In this document: in pieces, positions 6,651-10,900 of the stretch
Numbering within the stretch: position 1 is the first letter of the stretch
Layout of the letters: each line of letters opens with the position of its first letter
NCBI GenBank assembly: GCA_019312985.1
Contig: JAFDCC010000061.1
Span: forward strand, 1-10,900
Reading direction: 5' to 3'
Length of the DNA stretch: 10,900 bases
DNA from: Deltaproteobacteria bacterium
GTDB lineage: Bacteria > Desulfobacterota > Desulfobulbia > Desulfobulbales > BM004
The notes under the pieces: model-generated
Seen by the model: the letters and a program-made list of their open reading frames with translations, nothing else
What the model was told of the DNA's origin: nothing
Databases searched by the model: none
Program-made: the position numbers and the translations under genes

Positions 6651-9136
6651 ACATCAGAACTATATCCATCCTTCTATTTCTCTGTCTCTCTGCAGCATGT
6701 GCCCCGCTCAAGGTCTGCCCTTCCAGCCCGGCGCCGCCCTCCCTGGAGGAGCTCTCCCGCGATGAATACGGTGAAGACATAAAGCTTTCCGGACGCGGCG
6801 CCTTTCTCGGCATCTCCCACCGGCTGGTCGAAACAGAAATGTTAGCAAAGGCAAACGTTTCCCACGGCTACCTCGTGGCCCGCGTTGTTCCCGGCTCTGC
6901 GGCAGACAGCATCGGCATGCGGGCAGGCGACATCATACTGCAGTTTGATGGAATAACCCTCGACACAGTCTCTGATGAGGAGCGCAAAACGTATTTTTCG
7001 CATTATACCAGGAACAGGAAGAAACCCGGTGACCGGATCTGCCTGAAAGTGCTGCGGCCGAGTTCTGCAATCCGGGCAAAGATCGACAGTCGTGAACTGC
7101 AGCCGAGAGACCGGGAAGAGCTGGAAAGGATTCTTGCGGATCAGGGGCCGGAGGAGAAACTGACAATTACCGTTGACAACAGAACCCGGATTCTCACCCT
7201 TGATGTCGTCCTGGGCGAGCGGCCAACGATGAAAGAGGAGGATGTGCCGGCCAACAGCGAGCTTTTCCCCGAGTATGAGGATTTGGCAACGGACTATACT
7301 GGCATGCTGGAGCTGCTGACAGCCCACTTTGGCCTCCAGGAACAGTACGAGGATATTTTGACCCGCTACAGAGATGACGAGCTCTGGGACGACGGCTTCC
7401 GCCTTCCGCTCTTCCGGTACCTGCACCGCGACCCTTTCAAGCTTGTCCCCGTGCTGGAGGAAAAGACGGCGAGGCTGGCAGAACTGGCCAATAATGCGGG
7501 GCCCGGGGCTCTCCTGGAAGAGGGGGCCGGTCTGCTCGATGTGACCGTGACGCCGGCAACCGTTTCGTCCAGCCATTTTCCCGGGGTGCAGGCGTGGCTT
7601 GACCATATCGTTCAGGTCGTGGACAGGGCCTGGGAGTTCCGCCGGGAGGCCTTTGCGCAGCTGAGCAGCGAGGAACTCCTCTACCTCGAAGAGCAGCTGG
7701 AGAAGCTGTTCCACAGGTTTTCCCATTCCTACTATGTCGAACGGCCGGACTACCCCGGGGACAGGGGCCATAATGAGAAGATTATCGCGCTTGCCAAAAA
7801 GGTCGATTTTCAGAGCCTCTTTCAGGCCGGCCTGACCCTGGCCGAGCTGGCCGAGCCGCAGTTGCTTGCCGGCCTGGCCGCTGCCCTCCGGGATGAGGCC
7901 GATCCGGCCGGGGAAACGGCAGAAGGGGTAGACGGCAGCGTCAGCCATGTCATGTCCTCGAAGGCCGGCCCGGTGATCATCGGCGGCCGGGGCAATAATA
8001 CTTACAGGTCAGCCGCCGCCCTCATAATTGACCTTGGCGGGGATGACCTTTATACGGGTGCGGCAGGCATGGTGCACGGCAGGCAGCCGCTCGCTGTCAT
8101 TCTTGACCTGGAGGGCAGCGACCAGTACCTGGCCACTGAGTACTTTGCCCAGGGAAGCGGTATTTTGGGCGTCGGCCTCCTCTTGGACCTTGGCGGGGAC
8201 GACCTGTACATCGGCACCCGGTTTTCCCAGGGAAGCGCGGTACTTGGCATCGGCCTGCTGAGCGATAAGGGAGGCAATGACCGGTATTACGGGGAAGAAT
8301 TCAACCAGGGGGTGGCATTCTGGGGTGTCGGCCTCCTTCTCGATGCCGGGGGAAATGACTCCTACCAGGCAGACCTCTTTGCCCAGGGGGTTGGCGGGGT
8401 GAAGGGGCTAGGAGGGCTGCTGGACAACAGCGGCGACGACCGGTACTTTGCCGGCGGTCGCGAAAAGAGTTCCTACGGCACTTCTGGCATATTTCAGGGA
8501 TCATCCCAGGGCCTTGGCATTGGCTTCCGGGGCTATTCCTCCGGCGGCATCGGTCTGCTGCTGGACGGCGACGGGGAGGACAGCTTCTGGGCCGGCAATT
8601 TTTCCCAGGGAACCGGGTATTTTTTCGGCCTTGGCATCCTCAGGAATTTCGGCAGCGGTGACGACGTCTATACCGCCTCCCGCTATGGCCAGGGAGCTTC
8701 CGCCCACTCCGCCGCCGGCCTGCTCATGGATGACGGCGGCAACGACCGCTACAGCGGCTACCGGGTCGCCCTGCAGGGTGCGGCCTGGGACCTGGGCATG
8801 GCCGCCCTCGTCGACGTGCAGGGTAATGACATATACCTTGGACCGCACGGCTTTTCCCAGGCAGCCTCATCCCATAACGGCATGGCGTTTTTTCTCGACA
8901 GCAGTGGCACGGATCAGTATGTCGGGGTGCAGGCCCCGGCGGAGAGCAATGAGTATCACGGCGGTGCGAGCCTTTCATTTTTCATCGATGCGGGCGGCAA
9001 TGAGGACAGCTACTCTGACGGTCTCAATAATTCCGTCACAGCGGGCGGGGAGCACGGTATCCGGGTCGATCTGGCCGACTCGCTGGAAAAGAGCTTCGGA
9101 GATCCCCAGTTTCTGCAGGAAAAGCCGTTACCCTGA
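6647..9136 (+). CDS. Predicted lipoprotein with PDZ domain and Asp-Gly-Tyr repeat solenoid, function unknown
   Basis: The protein has 829 residues from the ATG at 6647, chosen because it gives a lipoprotein signal: N-region MNIR, a hydrophobic core, then LSAAC with C18. Upstream in-frame starts (TTG 6572, ATG 6611) would bury this signal. A PDZ domain spans about 50-140 (GAFLGI, then GYLVARVVPGSAADSIGMRAGD, a carboxylate-loop and substrate-groove type pattern). A helical region follows at about 205-420. From about 445 to 790 there are roughly twelve repeats of about 27 residues around D-x-G-G-[ND]-D-x-Y, joined by F-x-Q-G ... G-[LIV]-G-LLLD. No catalytic serine-protease or other enzyme domain is visible. 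It is probably envelope-anchored, scaffolding or ligand-binding. Similar repeats occur in uncharacterised proteins; I know no assigned function. Confidence 0.85.
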   Translation: MNIRTISILLFLCLSAACAPLKVCPSSPAPPSLEELSRDEYGEDIKLSGRGAFLGISHRLVETEMLAKANVSHGYLVARVVPGSAADSIGMRAGDIILQFDGITLDTVSDEERKTYFSHYTRNRKKPGDRICLKVLRPSSAIRAKIDSRELQPRDREELERILADQGPEEKLTITVDNRTRILTLDVVLGERPTMKEEDVPANSELFPEYEDLATDYTGMLELLTAHFGLQEQYEDILTRYRDDELWDDGFRLPLFRYLHRDPFKLVPVLEEKTARLAELANNAGPGALLEEGAGLLDVTVTPATVSSSHFPGVQAWLDHIVQVVDRAWEFRREAFAQLSSEELLYLEEQLEKLFHRFSHSYYVERPDYPGDRGHNEKIIALAKKVDFQSLFQAGLTLAELAEPQLLAGLAAALRDEADPAGETAEGVDGSVSHVMSSKAGPVIIGGRGNNTYRSAAALIIDLGGDDLYTGAAGMVHGRQPLAVILDLEGSDQYLATEYFAQGSGILGVGLLLDLGGDDLYIGTRFSQGSAVLGIGLLSDKGGNDRYYGEEFNQGVAFWGVGLLLDAGGNDSYQADLFAQGVGGVKGLGGLLDNSGDDRYFAGGREKSSYGTSGIFQGSSQGLGIGFRGYSSGGIGLLLDGDGEDSFWAGNFSQGTGYFFGLGILRNFGSGDDVYTASRYGQGASAHSAAGLLMDDGGNDRYSGYRVALQGAAWDLGMAALVDVQGNDIYLGPHGFSQAASSHNGMAFFLDSSGTDQYVGVQAPAESNEYHGGASLSFFIDAGGNEDSYSDGLNNSVTAGGEHGIRVDLADSLEKSFGDPQFLQEKPLP
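8027..9013 (+). repeat. Twelve tandem ~27-residue protein repeats, consensus D-x-G-G-[ND]-D-x-Y
   Basis: In lipoprotein numbering, the motif closes at Y469, Y494, Y521, Y547, Y573, Y600, F647, Y675, Y702, Y730, Y758 and Y789. Steps are 25, 27, 26, 26, 27, 47, 28, 27, 28, 28 and 31 residues. The long step holds an insertion of about 20 residues rich in Gly/Ser (601-632). A degenerate unit (GRGNNTY) precedes the first. Each unit also carries F-[AS]-Q-G and G-[VIL]-G-LLLD. The nucleotide sequence has diverged between units, so this is an old, selected protein repeat and not a recent DNA duplication. The Gly/Asp loops recall calcium-binding RTX repeats, but the period and spacing differ. Confidence 0.85.
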
Positions 9137-9151
9137 GAGGGTATAAGCCTG

Positions 9152-10405
9152 CTACTGCATGGAGAGGAGGTATGTCCGCAGGTTGATCTTTTTGTTCTGC
9201 AGTCCCAGTTTTTTCCTCAGGTTGTTTCGGTGAAACTCGATGGCATTGACGGAAATATTGAGAATACGGGCCGCCTCCTTGTTGGCCCTGCCCTGGCGCA
9301 CCAGGTCCGCCACCTGTATCTCCCGCGGGCTTAAGCCCAGGTAGCTCGAGGAGAGACTGAGAGAAAATGTTGAGGTGATCTTCTTGATGTTCTCCTGGAT
9401 GACCCTGACGTATTCAACCTGCGGGGTTCTAACAAGGTTTTCCTCAAGGAGATCAAGGTAGGGATTCACCAGCCTGGTTAGGTTGTCCATGATCCTGTTT
9501 TCCATCTCGGTTTTGCTGTCGCTCACCTGTTTCAGGAGGACCCGCAGGGCGGTGTTCGTGTTTTCCAGTTCCTCGGCATGCAGCTCTATCTGGACGCGGG
9601 CCTGGTTTCTTTCGGTGATATCAAGATTTGTGCCGACAATGCCGGCGGCCGCCCCGTTTTTGTCCCGGAACAGGGACTTGAACACGAGCAGGTCGTGCAC
9701 CGAGCCGTCCGGGTATGTGGCGGTTATTTCATAGGATGCGGCTTTGCCCGTCTTCAGGAGCTCAACGTCATTCTGGTGGTGGATTGTGGCCTGGTCGTGT
9801 TCCATGAGCTCCAGCGTTGTTCTGCCGGTGATATCCTTCCTGTCTTTACCCAGTGATTCCTCAAAGGTTCTATTGCAACCAATGTAGTGCAGGTCACCAT
9901 CCATGAAGTAGACCGGAACCGGGATGGAGTCGATGAGGTTCTGCTGAAAGCGGACCTGGTTCACCAGGGCCAGCGTCCTTTCAGTCACCAGCTTTTCCAG
10001 GCTGTCGCGGTGCAAACGAAGTTTTTTCTCGTTTGCCTTCATTTCAAGACAGCGCCGTGCCAGGCAGCGCACCTCGATGAAGCTCAAGGGCTTGCGCAGA
10101 AAAAAGTTCACCCCCAGTTCAAAGCTGCGCATGACCTCCCGGTCGTCGCCGTGGCCGGTGATGACGACAACATGGTAGGGGTCGTCGGCCTTGATGTTGA
10201 TGGTTTCAAGAAAACCGAAGCCGTCCAGGCCCGGCATGCGCAGGTCGAGAAAGATCAAATCCGGCTGTTTTCGCTTCAGGGAGGCAAGCCCTTCAAGGCC
10301 GTTATTGGCAAAGGCAATGTCATATTTTTCGTTCTGCAGGATCTTCAGCATGGCTTTCTGCAGAACGGGTTCGTCGTCAATGACAAGAACTCTTGGCTTC
10401 GTCAT
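9152..10405 (-). CDS. Response regulator with REC, PAS and LuxR-type HTH domains
   Basis: This 417-residue cytoplasmic transcription regulator has an N-terminal receiver domain (about 4-120) that is complete: D10/D11, phospho-acceptor D54 (IFLDLRMPGLDG), T83 and K105 (RKP). A coiled-coil-like linker (121-150) leads to a PAS domain (about 151-267, ending GIVGTNLDITERN). A second helical linker (270-350) follows. A LuxR/FixJ-type HTH ends the protein (357-417: LSPREIQVADLVRQGRANKEAARILNIS, then FHRNNLRKKLGL). The conserved segment before the HTH is typical of a regulator group frequent in sulfate reducers. No histidine kinase lies in the window, so its partner is unknown. It converges on the lipoprotein gene with 15 bases between stops. 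Ligand and targets are unknown. Confidence 0.93.
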   Translation of the reverse strand: MTKPRVLVIDDEPVLQKAMLKILQNEKYDIAFANNGLEGLASLKRKQPDLIFLDLRMPGLDGFGFLETINIKADDPYHVVVITGHGDDREVMRSFELGVNFFLRKPLSFIEVRCLARRCLEMKANEKKLRLHRDSLEKLVTERTLALVNQVRFQQNLIDSIPVPVYFMDGDLHYIGCNRTFEESLGKDRKDITGRTTLELMEHDQATIHHQNDVELLKTGKAASYEITATYPDGSVHDLLVFKSLFRDKNGAAAGIVGTNLDITERNQARVQIELHAEELENTNTALRVLLKQVSDSKTEMENRIMDNLTRLVNPYLDLLEENLVRTPQVEYVRVIQENIKKITSTFSLSLSSSYLGLSPREIQVADLVRQGRANKEAARILNISVNAIEFHRNNLRKKLGLQNKKINLRTYLLSMQ

Positions 10406-10410
10406 GGGTG

Positions 10411-10417
10411 CCTCCTT
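10411..10417 (-). promoter_or_regulatory. Ribosome binding site of the response regulator
   Basis: On the minus strand AAGGAGG lies 5 bases before the ATG at 10405. It is the strongest match in the window and fixes the start of the regulator. Confidence 0.85.
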
Positions 10418-10496
10418 CGTGGTCGGAAAAAATTACTGTTCAGCCTGGAAATGAGACCATGATACCTCAGATCAGTGAAAAATAAATAATAGAAGG

Positions 10497-10505
10497 ATTA
10501 TAGCA
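10497..10505 (-). promoter_or_regulatory. Extended -10 promoter of the response regulator
   Basis: The minus strand reads TGCTATAAT, a perfect extended -10 (TGn plus TATAAT). No TTGACA-like -35 lies 16-18 bases upstream, where the sequence is part of repeated ATAGC half sites. The start point would be near 10490, leaving an untranslated leader of about 85 bases. Confidence 0.55.
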
Positions 10506-10525
10506 TAATGATAGCATGTAGCTAT
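10500..10525 (-). repeat. Candidate operator: repeated ATAGC half sites over the regulator promoter
   Basis: On the plus strand ATAGCAT occurs at 10500-10506 and 10511-10517, 11 bases apart. The second copy also forms an inverted repeat with GCTAT at 10521-10525 (ATAGC-ATGTA-GCTAT). One half site overlaps the -10 box and the others occupy the -35 region. The placement suggests binding by a dimeric regulator, possibly the gene product itself. Confidence 0.45.
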
Positions 10526-10575
10526 TACTATGGCCGTGAAGGGTGATACTGTGCCGCAGCAGGGGGGGAAGAAGT

Positions 10576-10632
10576 GAGGGCCATCCGGATCGGCAGCATT
10601 ATCTCTGCCCTGCTGTCAATCGGATGGCCCTC
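10576..10632. other. Large stem-loop (about 21 base pairs) of unknown role
   Basis: GAGGGCCATCCG (10576-10587) pairs perfectly with CGGATGGCCCTC (10621-10632). The stem continues through AT/AT after a one-base bulge and a mismatch, then GGCAGCA (10592-10598) with TGCTGTC (10611-10617), around a 12-base loop. Neither strand has a T-run after it, so it is not a classical intrinsic terminator. It lies between the promoter of the regulator and the 3' end of the ABC gene. It may be a structured RNA, a bidirectional terminator without U-tract, or a repetitive extragenic palindrome. Confidence 0.6.
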
Positions 10633-10687
10633 TGGGCTTGGGCGTTGTGTGTCGCCGGGTTGGGTAAATCCGGCTATGGGGAGGGAA

Positions 10688-10734
10688 TGCCTGCCCTCGG
10701 CAGCCGAAGAAGGCTGCAGAGTGAGGGGCAGGCA
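10688..10734 (-). terminator. Stem-loop downstream of the ABC transporter gene, possible terminator
   Basis: TGCCTGCC (10688-10695) pairs with GGCAGGCA (10727-10734), extended by CTC/GAG with a bulge. An inner perfect hairpin GCAGCC (10700-10705) / GGCTGC (10712-10717) closes on a GAAGAA loop. It begins 30 bases after the stop codon of the minus-strand ABC gene, where a terminator is expected. The minus strand then reads TTCCCTCCCC, not a U-run, so efficiency without a factor is doubtful. Confidence 0.45.
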
Positions 10735-10764
10735 CTTGGCAGAGATATTTTAGTTGCCATTTGC

Positions 10765-10900
10765 TTAATTTGTATAACAGGAGCCATCCCTGACTTGGAT
10801 GGTCCTCGTTGTGTCCCTGCAGGCGTCAGGGTTGTGGGTGACCATGATGATGGTCTGGCCCTCGTCGTTGAGCTCTTTCAGCAGGTTCAGGATCTCATCG
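10765..10900 (-). CDS. ABC transporter ATP-binding protein (MacB/LolD type), 3' end only
   Basis: The last 44 residues of an ABC ATPase are visible; the rest lies beyond the right edge. The fragment has LLKELNDEGQTIIMVTHNPD, in which H22 of the fragment is the H-loop (switch) histidine. It ends RTIQVRDGSCYTN and a TAA at 10765-10767. The VTHNPD and RTIQVRDG pattern fits the MacB/LolD/FtsE-like exporter group, in which the ATPase works with a FtsX-like permease on lipoproteins, drugs or peptides. The Walker boxes are not in the window, so the subfamily is provisional. Confidence 0.85.
   Translation of the reverse strand, partial: DEILNLLKELNDEGQTIIMVTHNPDACRDTTRTIQVRDGSCYTN

Larger units (their letters stand above)
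10406..10764. other. Gene-free stretch between regulator and ABC transporter gene
   Basis: About 360 bases without a supported coding region. It holds the regulator's ribosome binding site and promoter, an AT-rich leader (10470-10531), a run of seven G (10562-10568), and two large stem-loops listed separately. A smaller inverted repeat, GCCGG/CCGGC, lies between them around 10652-10675. I see no ORF with a ribosome binding site. Confidence 0.6.

Noticed and set aside
6842..7948. Minus-strand open frame of 368 codons opposite the lipoprotein
   Set aside because: The plus frame has a lipobox, a PDZ domain and a consistent repeat series; the complement shows no recognisable domain.
8027..9013. 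RTX calcium-binding toxin repeats
   Set aside because: The Gly/Asp loops look similar, but the period is about 27 residues with FxQG and LLLD strands, not tandem nonapeptides, and the protein carries a lipoprotein signal instead of a type I secretion tail.
9887..10462. Plus-strand open frame opposite the response regulator
   Set aside because: The minus frame has complete REC, PAS and HTH motifs and a strong ribosome binding site, so the plus frame is its shadow.
10576..10734. CRISPR array or insertion-sequence end in the gene-free stretch
   Set aside because: There are only two unlike hairpins, no regular repeat-spacer series, no transposase and no evident target-site duplication.

Overview
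The window looks like a chromosomal segment of a Gram-negative, GC-rich bacterium, most likely a Desulfobacterota / former deltaproteobacterial lineage. This is inferred from the style of the Mrp/Mbh-type antiporter cluster, from a lipoprotein signal, and from a REC-PAS-LuxR regulator of a kind I associate with sulfate or sulfur reducers. No rRNA, tRNA, CRISPR array or insertion sequence was recognised.

Positions 1-6379 hold a tightly packed plus-strand operon for a multisubunit cation/proton antiporter module. In order it encodes an MbhE-MnhB(MbhF) fusion whose 5' end lies off the window, MnhC, a first MnhD-type subunit, a second MnhD-type subunit, two small membrane proteins (39 and 82 aa), and a third NuoL/MnhD-like subunit with a long C-terminal extension. 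Genes overlap or are separated by at most 38 bases, so co-transcription is likely. The three NuoL/M/N-family proteins would be the proton- or sodium-translocating units, with the MnhB/C parts joining them. The first MnhD frame is cut by an in-frame TAG at codon 436. The same frame then runs on with MnhD-like sequence to a family-typical length of 506 codons, so this subunit is truncated, recoded or mis-sequenced.

Positions 6380-9136 hold a spacer with a plausible sigma70-type promoter, a possible 10-codon leader ORF that overlaps the next start as ATGA, and an 829-residue predicted lipoprotein. That protein has a PDZ domain, a helical middle part and about twelve 27-residue aspartate/glycine/tyrosine repeats. 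Its function is unknown; the repeats suggest a solenoid, possibly metal-binding.

On the minus strand, converging on the lipoprotein gene with only 15 bases between them, lies a 417-residue response regulator (REC, coiled coil, PAS, LuxR-type HTH). It has an excellent ribosome binding site and an extended -10 promoter overlapped by repeated ATAGC-type half sites. A gene-free stretch of about 360 bases (10406-10764) separates it from the 3' end of an ABC transporter ATPase gene. That stretch holds the regulator promoter and two large stem-loops without U-tracts.
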